Of a stretch of 64,000 bases of DNA, positions 31,866 to 40,203 are shown piece by piece. Within the stretch, counting starts at the first letter, position 1; each line of letters starts with the position of its first letter. The position numbers and the translations under genes are program-made. This stretch comes from Citrobacter sp. FP75 (lineage in GTDB: Bacteria; Pseudomonadota; Gammaproteobacteria; Enterobacterales; Enterobacteriaceae). The notes beneath the pieces were generated by a model that was not told where the DNA came from, did no database searches, and was given only the letters and a program-made list of their open reading frames with translations. The stretch spans positions 127,350 to 191,349 of the forward strand of contig NZ_JAFDOE010000007.1 in NCBI RefSeq assembly GCF_018342065.1, written 5' to 3'.

Positions 31866-33356
31866 ATGAAGTTGCATCATAAAGCGCTCAGGCACTTTAT
31901 CTCCGTCAGCGTTATTATATTGACATCCTCTTTTCTGATTTACGAACTGATTGCCAGTAACAAGGCAATGAACGCGTATATGCGTTATATCATTGAGAAA
32001 GCCGACTCCTCTTTTTTGTATGACAAATATACCAATCAGAGCATCGCAGCCCATCTGATGCGCAAATTTTCATCGCCCAAAGACCCCATTTCACTTGAGC
32101 AACGAAAAGCACTTTGCAACGCCTTCGAGAGCGTTAACGGTGCGCATGGGCTCAATCTTACCCACCATCGCTATCTTCCGTTGCGCGGTACTTTACAGAC
32201 CCACTCTTCAAACTGTATTGAGCAACTTGATGACATTTTCCTGTTACCCGCCTTCGACCAGGCGGTAAACGTGAATCGTGAGTTGGTCGATTACGGTCAG
32301 GGATTAGGCACACTGGAATACAAATTTCGTTATTACATTGATCTAAAGAATAACTACATCTATTTCTACAATCTGGTCAACTCTTATCAGTTCACCATGA
32401 ACCATTGGTCTTTTTTACAAAAAGGCACGCTGGGAATTAACCAGAATGATATTGACGATGTTTTTACTGGCCGTACGGTCATCTCCAGTATTTACGAAGA
32501 TGACCTCACGCAAAAGAAAGTGATGAGCTTTTTAACACCGGTCTATTTATCCGGTAAACTAAAAGGTATCGTCATGGTGGATATTAATAAAGAGAATTTA
32601 AAGCATATTTTTTATACCAACGACCGTCCCCTGGTGTGGCGTTATCTTAACGTGACCTTATCTGATACCCACTCAGGTAAAAAGATCGTTATCCACCAAA
32701 GCGAGACCGACCTATTTCAGTACGTTCATTATATTAATGACATACCCGGCGGGTTACGCATCACACTATCACTTGATTTTATGTATTTTATTGTCTCTTC
32801 CTGGAAGATATTCGCCTTCTATCTATTGGCAACGATACTGCTACTGAATATGGTCAGAACACATTTTCGGTTGTATCACAACGTCACGCGTGAAAATATC
32901 AGTGATGCTATGACCGGACTCTACAACCGCAAGATTTTAACGCCCACGCTCGAACAGCGTTTGCAGCAACTGGTCAACACCGGAACGCTGGTGACGTTTA
33001 TCGCCATCGATTGTGACAAGCTAAAAATCATTAATGACACGCTGGGGCATCAGGAAGGCGATCGCATAATCACCATCATGGCTAAAGCTATTCAGGCCAC
33101 TATTCGCAAAAGTGACTATGCGATTCGCCTCGGCGGAGACGAGTTCTGTATTATTCTTATCGATCATCCCACCGATTTAACACCCCGCCTGCTGGAGCGG
33201 ATTCGCTATAACTTACAAATTATTGCACCGGATACATCGATCAACTTTTCCGCGGGGATTTATAATATGCAACCTAATGACACCATTGATGATGCCTATA
33301 AAGCCTCGGACGCCCAGCTCTATCTCAACAAACAGAAAAAGCATCATCGTTCATGA
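31866..33356 (+). CDS. dgcJ: Membrane diguanylate cyclase DgcJ (YeaJ)
   Basis: DgcJ makes c-di-GMP from two GTP. There is an N-terminal membrane helix (about residues 10-28), a long periplasmic sensor region, a second helix (about 312-332), then a C-terminal GGDEF domain. The active-site motif is intact as RLGGDEF, and the domain starts with DAMTGLYNRK. The 496-residue length equals that of E. coli YeaJ. The neighbouring K-12 gene yeaI is missing here. The sensor region is clearly less like E. coli than the GGDEF domain, as is common. Confidence 0.94.
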   Translation: MKLHHKALRHFISVSVIILTSSFLIYELIASNKAMNAYMRYIIEKADSSFLYDKYTNQSIAAHLMRKFSSPKDPISLEQRKALCNAFESVNGAHGLNLTHHRYLPLRGTLQTHSSNCIEQLDDIFLLPAFDQAVNVNRELVDYGQGLGTLEYKFRYYIDLKNNYIYFYNLVNSYQFTMNHWSFLQKGTLGINQNDIDDVFTGRTVISSIYEDDLTQKKVMSFLTPVYLSGKLKGIVMVDINKENLKHIFYTNDRPLVWRYLNVTLSDTHSGKKIVIHQSETDLFQYVHYINDIPGGLRITLSLDFMYFIVSSWKIFAFYLLATILLLNMVRTHFRLYHNVTRENISDAMTGLYNRKILTPTLEQRLQQLVNTGTLVTFIAIDCDKLKIINDTLGHQEGDRIITIMAKAIQATIRKSDYAIRLGGDEFCIILIDHPTDLTPRLLERIRYNLQIIAPDTSINFSAGIYNMQPNDTIDDAYKASDAQLYLNKQKKHHRS

Positions 33357-33400
33357 TATCTTGGTGTGCAGGATATTTATTGTGGTACCAGGAGTAAGAA

Positions 33401-33901
33401 ATGACTGAAGTAAACACAGGTAACGCAACGCATCAGCGTTTAATTTCGCTGTTGTCGGAACACGGCGCAACATACCGCGTGGTCAGCCATGAAGCCGTCG
33501 GGAAATGCGAGGCGGTATCAGAAATTCGTGGCACGGCTTTGGGTCAGGGAGCAAAAGCCCTGGTATGTAAAGTAAAAGGCAATGGCGTCAATCAGCATGT
33601 GCTTGCCATTCTGCCTGCCGATCAGCAGGCCGACCTGAGCCAGCTTGCCAGTCATCTTGGCGGCTTAAGGGCATCGCTCGCCAGCCCGGCGGAAGTGGAT
33701 GAACTGACGGGATGCGTCTTTGGCGCCATTCCTCCCTTCAGTTTCCATCCTCAACTCAAGCTGGTCGCCGATCCGCTGTTGTTTGATCGTTTCGATGAGA
33801 TCGCGTTTAACGCCGGGATGCTGGAAAAGTCGGTCATTATGGATACCCAAGATTATCTGCGCATTGCACAACCTGAGTTAGTCGCGTTCCGCCGCGCGTA
33901 A
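33401..33901 (+). CDS. yeaK: YbaK/EbsC-type aminoacyl-tRNA deacylase YeaK
   Basis: YeaK belongs to the YbaK/ProX trans-editing family that removes wrongly attached amino acids from tRNA. The conserved Lys lies in GAKALVCKVKGNG, and the GXXXP loop in FGAIPPFSF. The 166-residue length is one short of E. coli YeaK. It follows dgcJ by 44 bases on the same strand and ends before a strong hairpin terminator. Confidence 0.92.
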   Translation: MTEVNTGNATHQRLISLLSEHGATYRVVSHEAVGKCEAVSEIRGTALGQGAKALVCKVKGNGVNQHVLAILPADQQADLSQLASHLGGLRASLASPAEVDELTGCVFGAIPPFSFHPQLKLVADPLLFDRFDEIAFNAGMLEKSVIMDTQDYLRIAQPELVAFRRA

Positions 33902-33980
33902 TAACACTGCTATAACCCCCTTACCGGCACAGAAACGCAACATTATGCGTTCGCCCAAAAAGCATCTTCATCACTAAAAA

Positions 33981-34033
33981 AAGCCTGTTCTGCCACGCGT
34001 TTGCGCGTACAGTAAGCAGGCTTATCTTTTTTT
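33981..34033. terminator. Strong hairpin terminator between yeaK and yeaL
   Basis: AAGCCTG and CAGGCTT close a long broken stem with CGCG-TTTG-CGCG at its tip, followed by seven T at 34027-34033. An A-run on the left side would let it also act on the minus strand. yoaI, a small gene of this area in K-12, is not visible here. Confidence 0.85.
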
Positions 34034-34048
34034 GGCAAGGAAACTACG

Positions 34049-34495
34049 ATGTTTGATGTCACTCTGCTGATCCTGCTTGGACTGGCAGCTCTGGGCTTTG
34101 TCAGCCACAACACCACTGTCGCCGTTTCAATTCTGGTGCTGATCATTGTCCGTGTCACCCCACTGAATACTTTTTTCCCGTGGATTGAAAAACAGGGTCT
34201 GACCGTCGGGATTATTATCCTGACCATTGGTGTGATGGCACCGATCGCCAGCGGAACGCTACCGCCCTCCACGCTCATTCACTCCTTTGTGAACTGGAAG
34301 TCGCTGGTCGCCATTGTTGTCGGCGTTGTCGTCTCCTGGCTGGGTGGACGAGGCGTTACGCTGATGGGCAGTCAGCCACAACTGGTCGCCGGTTTGCTGG
34401 TTGGTACGGTACTGGGCGTCGCGCTGTTTCGCGGAGTCCCGGTGGGGCCGCTCATTGCCGCGGGTCTGGTCTCGCTGATTGTTGGGAAGCAGTAG
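34049..34495 (+). CDS. yeaL: DUF441 inner-membrane protein YeaL
   Basis: YeaL is a 148-residue inner-membrane protein with four predicted helices and no known function. Hydrophobic stretches are obvious from the start ([13 protein letters not shown]), and the chain ends VSLIVGKQ. Length matches E. coli. A GCAAGGAAA site precedes the ATG. The last 44 bases overlap the convergent nimR. Confidence 0.92.
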   Translation: MFDVTLLILLGLAALGFVSHNTTVAVSILVLIIVRVTPLNTFFPWIEKQGLTVGIIILTIGVMAPIASGTLPPSTLIHSFVNWKSLVAIVVGVVVSWLGGRGVTLMGSQPQLVAGLLVGTVLGVALFRGVPVGPLIAAGLVSLIVGKQ

Positions 34496-35270
34496 CCAAC
34501 CCGCTCAGATAACGGCCTGGTGTCTGACCCAGGCCTTTTTTGAACATGGTGATAAATGCGGTCGTCGAATCGTAACCCAGCATTTGGGCCACCTGTTGAA
34601 CGTTGAGACCATCCACCAGCGCCTGTAGCGCCAGAATCAGCTGCAGCTGATGACGCCAGCGGCGAAAACTCAGCCCGGTCTCTTTCACCACCAGCCGGGC
34701 AAGATTGCGTTCACTCATCGCAAACACGCTGGCCCACTGACCTAAGGTCTGCCATTGCGCGGGCTCCTGCGCCATCGTTGCGACCATCTTGCGAATTTTC
34801 GGATGTTCGGAAACCGGTAACTGCATTTGTTCCTGCGGCTGCTGCGGGAGTTCATCAAACAAGACCTGCGTCAGCCGCTGTGTCGCTGGCTCCAGCCGTT
34901 GGGCATCCGTTCTTGTTGCCAGTGAAAGAATGAGCTCCCGGCATAGTGGCGATATTTTCAGCGTGCAACAGCGTTCGGGCATCACCACCGCCTGCGGTTC
35001 AATAAACAAAAAGCACAGCTCAGCGCCGACGGTGACGTGATTACTGTGAGGGATCTCACCAGGGATCCAAACCGCATACTGAGGCGGCACCATCCACATG
35101 GCATGTTCAACTTCACAGGTGATGGCACCATGCAATGCCAGAATCAGCTGGCCTTTACGGTGCTGATGTCGCGGGCTGAAAAGCTCCTCTTCCCGGGCCT
35201 GGATGCAAAAAGCCACGGCGGCATCGTGATAACGATCCGGCTCATACCCATCCAGCCTCAGTCCAAGCAT
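34452..35270 (-). CDS. nimR: AraC-family regulator NimR (YeaM)
   Basis: NimR is an AraC-type regulator of the neighbouring exporter gene nimT in E. coli. An N-terminal cupin-like sensing domain ([20 protein letters not shown]) is followed by two C-terminal helix-turn-helix units ([15 protein letters not shown] and [19 protein letters not shown]). The 272-residue length is close to E. coli. It is divergent from nimT, with 99 bases between the starts, where its operator should lie. Confidence 0.93.
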   Translation of the reverse strand: MLGLRLDGYEPDRYHDAAVAFCIQAREEELFSPRHQHRKGQLILALHGAITCEVEHAMWMVPPQYAVWIPGEIPHSNHVTVGAELCFLFIEPQAVVMPERCCTLKISPLCRELILSLATRTDAQRLEPATQRLTQVLFDELPQQPQEQMQLPVSEHPKIRKMVATMAQEPAQWQTLGQWASVFAMSERNLARLVVKETGLSFRRWRHQLQLILALQALVDGLNVQQVAQMLGYDSTTAFITMFKKGLGQTPGRYLSGLATASQQSARPDPRQ

Positions 35271-35369
35271 AACATTGTCCGATTTTAGCGATAATCTGTC
35301 ATTTTAGCTTGATTCATCCATAGTGTAAAAACGTTAAAGTATCGCCTCGCCTGACGATAAGAGAAAAAG

Positions 35370-36557
35370 ATGACCTATTCCCCTTCCCCCCGCGGCAAGC
35401 AAGGTGCTTTGCTGATTGCGGGTATCCTGATGATCGCCACCACGCTGCGCGTCACCTTTACCGGTGCAGCCCCGCTGCTGGATGCGATTCGCGCGGATTA
35501 TGCACTGACGACTGCCCAGACGGGACTGCTGACCACCCTGCCGTTGCTGGCCTTCGCGTTAGTTTCCCCGCTGGCGGCAGGCGTTGCCCGTCGATGGGGT
35601 ATTGAGCGCAGCCTGTTTGCCGCCATGCTGCTGATTTGCGCCGGTATCGCCATACGATCGTTACCCTCTCCGCTGTTCCTGTTCGCTGGAACCACCATCA
35701 TTGGCTGCGGGATTGCATTAGGCAACGTGCTGCTCCCGGGGTTGATTAAGCGCGATTTTTCGCAACATGTGGCAAAACTCACTGGGGCGTACTCGCTGAC
35801 GATGGGGGCTGCGGCCGCCATTGGATCAGCCATCGTGGTGCCGCTGGCGCTAAACGGATTCGGCTGGCGCGGTGCGTTGATGATGTTAATGGTCTTTCCG
35901 CTACTGGCACTGTTTATCTGGCTACCACAGTACCATCAGACGGCCCATGCTACGATGAGTAACTCGCGCGCACTGCATTCCCGCGCAATCTGGCGCTCCA
36001 GCCTCGCCTGGCAGGTGACGCTGTTTCTGGGGATCAACTCACTCATCTATTACGTGATTATTGGCTGGCTGCCCGCCATTTTAATTAGCCATGGCTACAG
36101 CGAAGCGCAGGCCGGATCGCTGCACGGTTTACTGCAACTTGCCACCGCCGCACCCGGATTACTGATCCCCCTAATTTTGTTTAAATTTAAGGATCAGCGC
36201 GCTATCGCCGCACTGGCCTCGCTGATGTGCGCGATGGCAGCCGCGGGATTCTGGTTGCTGCCCAACCAGGCCGTGCTGTGGACGATTTTGTTCGGCTTTG
36301 GCTCGGGTGCGACGATGATCCTCGGACTGACGTTCATCGGGCTTCGCGCCAACTCTGCGCACCAGGCCGCCGCACTGTCAGGCATGGCGCAGTCCGTAGG
36401 GTATTTACTGGCCGCGTGCGGGCCTCCGCTGATGGGCAAAATTCACGACCTCAACGGTAACTGGCAGATACCGTTGATTGGCGTCGCTCTGTTAGCCACG
36501 TTGATGGCTGTGTTCGGCCTTTATGCCGGACGTAACCGTGAGATAACCACGCCATAA
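35370..36557 (+). CDS. nimT: MFS exporter NimT (YeaN)
   Basis: NimT is a 12-helix major facilitator of the cyanate/nitrate-type subgroup; the E. coli protein exports 2-nitroimidazole and confers resistance to it. The length is 395 residues. The loop motif AAGVARRWGIERSL lies after helix 2. It is divergent from its regulator nimR and followed by a good terminator. Confidence 0.93.
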   Translation: MTYSPSPRGKQGALLIAGILMIATTLRVTFTGAAPLLDAIRADYALTTAQTGLLTTLPLLAFALVSPLAAGVARRWGIERSLFAAMLLICAGIAIRSLPSPLFLFAGTTIIGCGIALGNVLLPGLIKRDFSQHVAKLTGAYSLTMGAAAAIGSAIVVPLALNGFGWRGALMMLMVFPLLALFIWLPQYHQTAHATMSNSRALHSRAIWRSSLAWQVTLFLGINSLIYYVIIGWLPAILISHGYSEAQAGSLHGLLQLATAAPGLLIPLILFKFKDQRAIAALASLMCAMAAAGFWLLPNQAVLWTILFGFGSGATMILGLTFIGLRANSAHQAAALSGMAQSVGYLLAACGPPLMGKIHDLNGNWQIPLIGVALLATLMAVFGLYAGRNREITTP

Positions 36558-36568
36558 CGTTAACGTTG

Positions 36569-36601
36569 CGGGCAGGCATAGTATAAACCTGCCCGGTTTT
36601 T
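36569..36601 (+). terminator. Rho-independent terminator after nimT
   Basis: CGGGCAGG and CCTGCCCG form a perfect 8-base stem with an 11-base loop, followed by GTTTTT. It overlaps the stop region of the convergent glutaminase-like gene by 2 bases. Confidence 0.88.
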
Positions 36602-37307
36602 ATCCGCGCGCCGCGCGCAGCATCGCCTGAACAAGTGGAACAGGTTTTCCCGCCAGCGCACCGCGCTCATGCTGAAAAAGCGTGGCAATATAGAAAGGGT
36701 GCGTCACCAGTTCAACGGCGCGAATATCTCCCGCCTCATCCCAGCCCGTCACGCGTAAATCACCGCGTTCAAGTTCGGCAGCAAAGTCTTGTGACACGCC
36801 GTAGTTGCAGTGATAGCCTTCAGAAATCGCCTCCTGCCCGTAAGCTTTGGCGATCAGCGTATTCGCCCGCAGTTCGATATCATCTGTTTTTTCTACCAGT
36901 GAGCAGCTCAACGGCGTAATCACCATACGGCCTTCGGTATCTGTTTCTGCGTGTGCGGCATCATACCAACCCAGCACGTTGCGGGCATATTCAAGAATGG
37001 CATGCTGAAAACCCCCACAGGTACCGAGAAAGGGAATACTATTTTCACGGGCATAGCGAATCGCCGTCAGCGCGCCCTCAGTGTGTTGATAGGGGCTGCC
37101 GGGCACCACCCAGATAGCGTCATAGCCGACCAGGTCCTCATCGCTGCTAATATCCGATGTGGTTAACCAGTCATAATCCGCCATTAATTCCAGCACAGCG
37201 GCTGCGTCATCAATGGCCAGAGGGATCGCCTGGTGCGCAACAATTTCGGGGTTGTAATCGCCGATCAGCGCAATGCGAAGCGTATTTTTTACAGGGGAAA
37301 TATCCAT
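36600..37307 (-). CDS. Class I glutamine amidotransferase-like protein (CTP synthase C-terminal type)
   Basis: This 235-residue stand-alone domain resembles the glutaminase half of CTP synthase. The nucleophile elbow is GTCGGFQHAILEYARN, with C97. A His is at 203 in VTHPFY, but the third triad residue of CTP synthase (Glu in HPE) is Phe here, so normal glutaminase activity is doubtful. ATG 37307 (MDISPVKN) is chosen because AAGGAAA lies upstream. It sits between nimT and yeaO, where K-12 has no gene that I recall. Substrate and partner unknown. Confidence 0.82.
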   Translation of the reverse strand: MDISPVKNTLRIALIGDYNPEIVAHQAIPLAIDDAAAVLELMADYDWLTTSDISSDEDLVGYDAIWVVPGSPYQHTEGALTAIRYARENSIPFLGTCGGFQHAILEYARNVLGWYDAAHAETDTEGRMVITPLSCSLVEKTDDIELRANTLIAKAYGQEAISEGYHCNYGVSQDFAAELERGDLRVTGWDEAGDIRAVELVTHPFYIATLFQHERGALAGKPVPLVQAMLRAARG

Positions 37308-37392
37308 GAGAGTTTCCTTATGTCCAGACAAGAAGGGACAACATAAGGAGCCTCACCCTACCGATATTTTGTTGTTTTCACAATCCCTTAAA

Positions 37393-37423
37393 TTGGGAGT
37401 CAATCGTAGCAAAATGCTATAAT
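37393..37423 (+). promoter_or_regulatory. Promoter of yeaO
   Basis: A perfect TATAAT at 37418-37423 is preceded by TGC, an extended -10. TTGGGA at 37393-37398 is a weak -35 at 19 bases. The strong -10 makes this a convincing sigma70 promoter. Confidence 0.7.
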
Positions 37424-37467
37424 GGTCACGTTTTACGATCTTATTTAACCGTAATGAAGACGATAAC

Positions 37468-37509
37468 ATGTCTCCTTTCGATGATTTTACAGAGCGGATT
37501 GAGAAATGA
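37468..37509 (+). other. Possible 13-codon leader ORF overlapping yeaO start
   Basis: A short frame encoding MSPFDDFTERIEK begins at ATG 37468 and its TGA overlaps the yeaO ATG (ATGA at 37506-37509). The 4-base overlap is the classic form of translational coupling. The ribosome-binding site is weak (GAAGACG), so expression is uncertain. Confidence 0.4.
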
Positions 37510-37853
37510 ACATTCAGTGTAAACGCGTGTATGACCCGGCTGAAAAAACGGATGGCTATCGCGTGCTGGTCGACCGACTGTGGCCTCGCGGGGTAAAAAA
37601 AACCGATCTGGTGTTCAATGAATGGAACAAAGCCCTCACGCCTTCAACCGATCTACGCAAAGCATTTCATGCCGAGAGCATTGATTTCAACCATTTCTCA
37701 GAACAATACCGTGCAGAACTCTCGCAGCAGCAGCAGGAAGGAAAACGGCTTGCTGACATCGCGCGTCAGCAGACCGTCACGCTGCTGTATGGCGCAAAAA
37801 ATACGCAGCAAAACCACGCCCTCGTGCTGGCAGAGTGGTTACGTCAATGGTGA
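37506..37853 (+). CDS. yeaO: DUF488 protein YeaO
   Basis: YeaO is a 115-residue protein of the DUF488 family with the conserved core VLVDRLWPRGVKK; the biochemical function is unknown. Length equals that of E. coli YeaO. It is convergent with yoaF, with 7 bases between the stops. Its start overlaps a short leader frame. Confidence 0.92.
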   Translation: MNIQCKRVYDPAEKTDGYRVLVDRLWPRGVKKTDLVFNEWNKALTPSTDLRKAFHAESIDFNHFSEQYRAELSQQQQEGKRLADIARQQTVTLLYGAKNTQQNHALVLAEWLRQW

Positions 37854-37860
37854 CAGACCA

Positions 37861-38115
37861 TCACTGGCTTTTAGCTGGGTGATCTCTGCGCCAAAGCGTC
37901 CATTCGTCAATCACTTCCCCACCGGGTAGCTTGCAGTCAGAACGTACTCCTTGCGGCGTTTGCACTGCTGTCAGCGTCCCTCCTTGCTGTTCGCAATAGA
38001 CGGATGCTGGATTCGCCATGCCAATTTTTGGTGGCGTTGGGGCATCCGGTTGCGTCGTGCACCCCGCAAGCATCAGCATGCCTGACAACATAATAAACAC
38101 AGATTTCATGACCAC
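37861..38115 (-). CDS. yoaF: DUF333 outer-membrane lipoprotein YoaF
   Basis: This is an 84-residue lipoprotein. The signal sequence ends in a lipobox, LMLAGC, with lipidation expected at Cys19. The mature part contains the DUF333 core NPASVYCEQQGGTL, found in many small enterobacterial lipoproteins. Function unknown. It matches E. coli YoaF in length and location. Confidence 0.9.
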   Translation of the reverse strand: MVMKSVFIMLSGMLMLAGCTTQPDAPTPPKIGMANPASVYCEQQGGTLTAVQTPQGVRSDCKLPGGEVIDEWTLWRRDHPAKSQ

Positions 38116-38295
38116 TCCTGCTAATGATGTTATTACGGCAGATTACCCCGACTGCCCATGTATCTCCATGTTTTACTAATGTGTTTTCATTTCGCGTTTA
38201 CTTTTTGAGCAGCACGGCATGTTTCATCTTTTACAGTGATGTTTTATCATGCTGACATTACCGCTGTTGCTACCACTCAGGAGTATTTACATCTC

Positions 38296-39321
38296 ATGCC
38301 GGACATGATCCTCGCCAGAGTCTCACAATCATTAGCCAGCGATCAGTCTGTTGAGAGTCTGGTTCGGCAACTTCTGGAGATGCTCGAAGTGGTGACTGAT
38401 ATGGAGTCGACCTATTTAACCAAAGTCGATTTAGATGCCCGACTGCAGCATATTCTGTATGCCCGTAACAGTCGGCAGATGCAGATCCCCGAAGGGCTCT
38501 CGGTACCGTGGGATGAAACATTGTGCAAACGCGCAATCGAGGATAACTGTCTGTACAGTGATAACGTCCCTGCTCGCTGGCCAGACTGCTCCGCCGCACG
38601 CGCGCTAGAAATTACCACCTTTTTAAGCACACCGGTCCATCTACCTGATGGGACGTTCTACGGTACGCTTTGCGCTACCAGTCGACAACAGCAGGCGTTG
38701 AGCCAGCGAGGAGAGCAGGTCCTGCATCTGTTTGCGGGCCTGATCGCGCAGTCTATCCAAAAAGAGTCTCTGGTCACGCAATTGCGTCAAGCAAATGCCG
38801 CGCTGATTGCCCACTCCTACACTGACGCACTCACCGGATTACCGAATCGTCGGGCGATTTTTGAGAATATGGAAACCCTCTTTTCGCTGGCCCGCCATGC
38901 GCAACAGAAGATTATTATCGCCTATATCGATTTAGATGATTTCAAGCTGATCAATGACCGTTTTGGTCATGAGGTTGGCGACGAGTTTCTGATCCAGATT
39001 GGTCAACGTTTACGCCGTGGATGCCGTGAAAATGATATTCTCGGCCGACTGGGCGGTGACGAATTTTTGGTCGCAGGACTGTCGCAACAAAATGGAATTG
39101 ATCGGCACGCGCGTCTGCAAAGCGTGAAAAAGCAGCTGCAACAGCAAATATGCGGCGACTATCAGTTAGGCGCTATCCGTCTTTTTTATCCTGGTGCCAG
39201 CCTGGGCGTTATTGAAGTCGATCCGCGAGAAACCGACTTAAACTGTGCGCTTCATGCTGCTGACAGCGCAATGTATCAGGATAAAAAGCGTCAGGACAAA
39301 ACCGCTTTTGTCACACATTAA
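38296..39321 (+). CDS. dgcP: Diguanylate cyclase DgcP (YeaP), GAF-GGDEF
   Basis: DgcP makes c-di-GMP. An N-terminal GAF domain (about residues 20-160; LCKRAIEDNCLYSDNVP and STPVHLPDGTFYGTLC are visible) is joined to a C-terminal GGDEF domain with an intact active site (RLGGDEF). No membrane segment is seen. ATG 38296 gives 341 residues as in E. coli, with CAGGAG upstream; the longer frame from 38236 lacks support. It is the second active-looking cyclase in this window after dgcJ. Confidence 0.93.
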   Translation: MPDMILARVSQSLASDQSVESLVRQLLEMLEVVTDMESTYLTKVDLDARLQHILYARNSRQMQIPEGLSVPWDETLCKRAIEDNCLYSDNVPARWPDCSAARALEITTFLSTPVHLPDGTFYGTLCATSRQQQALSQRGEQVLHLFAGLIAQSIQKESLVTQLRQANAALIAHSYTDALTGLPNRRAIFENMETLFSLARHAQQKIIIAYIDLDDFKLINDRFGHEVGDEFLIQIGQRLRRGCRENDILGRLGGDEFLVAGLSQQNGIDRHARLQSVKKQLQQQICGDYQLGAIRLFYPGASLGVIEVDPRETDLNCALHAADSAMYQDKKRQDKTAFVTH

Positions 39322-39368
39322 GCCCTGCTATTCTGGGGCATCTTTAAATAACGTTGGCTGGTGAAACC

Positions 39369-39467
39369 ATGCGGATTGGTATTATTTTTCCTGTCATTAT
39401 CTTCATTTCCGCTGTTGTTTTCTTATCCTGGTTCTTTATTGGCGGCTATGCCGCGCCGGGAGCATAA
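39369..39467 (+). CDS. yoaK: Small inner-membrane protein YoaK
   Basis: This 32-residue protein starts MRIGIIFPVI and ends GGYAAPGA, differing from E. coli YoaK at only a few positions. It is one hydrophobic helix with a short polar tail. It lies 47 bases after dgcP and 2 bases before yoaJ, the same dgcP-yoaK-yoaJ order as K-12. Function unknown. Confidence 0.88.
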   Translation: MRIGIIFPVIIFISAVVFLSWFFIGGYAAPGA

Positions 39468-39469
39468 CA

Positions 39470-39544
39470 ATGAAAAAAACAACGCTCATCATGATTGGCG
39501 TCGCCATTATTGTGGTGCTGGGAACCGGATTGGGTTGGTGGTAA
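39470..39544 (+). CDS. yoaJ: Small inner-membrane protein YoaJ
   Basis: This 24-residue single-helix protein begins MKKTTLIMIG and ends GTGLGWW, nearly identical to E. coli YoaJ. It follows yoaK by 2 bases, so the two are surely co-translated. A hairpin terminator lies 12 bases after the stop. Function unknown. Confidence 0.88.
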   Translation: MKKTTLIMIGVAIIVVLGTGLGWW

Positions 39545-39556
39545 CACAAAAGTAAA

Positions 39557-39580
39557 GGCCACGCGAAGTGGCCTCTATTT
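39557..39580 (+). terminator. Rho-independent terminator after yoaJ
   Basis: GGCCAC and GTGGCC form a 6-base stem with loop GCGAA, followed by TCTATTT. It ends the dgcP-yoaK-yoaJ transcript. Confidence 0.8.
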
Positions 39581-39596
39581 CAGTATACGTCTTGAC

Positions 39597-39845
39597 CTAG
39601 CTTTTGACTTTTCTGTAGATAAACAGGACAACGATCGCGCCGATAATCGCCACGACAAAGCTGCCAAAGTTGAAACCATCAACTTTACCAAAGCCAAACA
39701 ATGTGCTGATCCAGCCACCGACCACCGCACCAATAACCCCTAAAATAATGGTCATAAAGAATCCGCCGCCATCTTTACCCGGCATAATCCATTTTGCCAA
39801 AATCCCAGCGATAAGACCGAAAATAATCCATGAAAGTATGCCCAT
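39597..39845 (-). CDS. yeaQ: GlsB/YeaQ/YmgE family membrane protein YeaQ
   Basis: YeaQ is an 82-residue inner-membrane protein with three hydrophobic segments and the family glycine-rich loops (GLIAGILAKWIMPGKDGGG and GVIGAVVGGW). Members are stationary-phase or stress proteins of unknown mechanism. A GAGGAAAC site lies upstream of the start. Length and site match E. coli. Confidence 0.93.
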   Translation of the reverse strand: MGILSWIIFGLIAGILAKWIMPGKDGGGFFMTIILGVIGAVVGGWISTLFGFGKVDGFNFGSFVVAIIGAIVVLFIYRKVKS

Positions 39846-40089
39846 TTGTTTCCTCGCTTATGTTTTTAAGTTAACGATTCACTCGTCATATAAAAGCATA
39901 GCATAGACCTGAAAAATTAAAATTTGTGATCAGCATCACTCTGAATTTTCATCTTTATCCGATGTTTCATGGGGTTAAATCTTGCCAAATGGCGATCTTT
40001 TCTGACGTTCATCGTCATTAATGTCGTTTCGTCAGTCGCTTTACTGCCAATTTTATCGCTAACCCCTGCCGCGGCTGCATTTTCATTTC

Positions 40090-40105
40090 TGGCACACTTT
40101 ATGCT
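40090..40105 (+). promoter_or_regulatory. Sigma54 promoter of the fdhF paralogue
   Basis: TGGCACACTTTATGCT matches the -24/-12 sigma54 consensus at every position except one T, with GG and GC 10 bases apart. It lies 98 bases before the gene. Upstream, TGTCGTTTCGTC at about 40022-40033 may be part of an FhlA-type activator site, which is only a guess. E. coli fdhF is itself sigma54/FhlA-dependent. Confidence 0.75.
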
Positions 40106-40203
40106 TTATCCGCCCGTCACTACGATACATCGTAGCCTGTGACCTGTTCACATGGCTGCGTCTACAATTCGCGCTATTTCAGCATTTAACAGGTCTGTTA
40201 TTG

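Noticed and set aside
39969-40142. A 57-codon frame (MGLNLAKWRSFL...) between yeaQ and the fdhF paralogue
   Set aside because: It has no ribosome-binding site and overlaps the sigma54-type promoter at 40090-40105, so it is more likely control DNA than a gene.
39846-40200. Possible RyhB-type small RNA near yeaQ, since Salmonella has one close to this position
   Set aside because: I looked for the conserved RyhB core and terminator in this stretch and did not find them.
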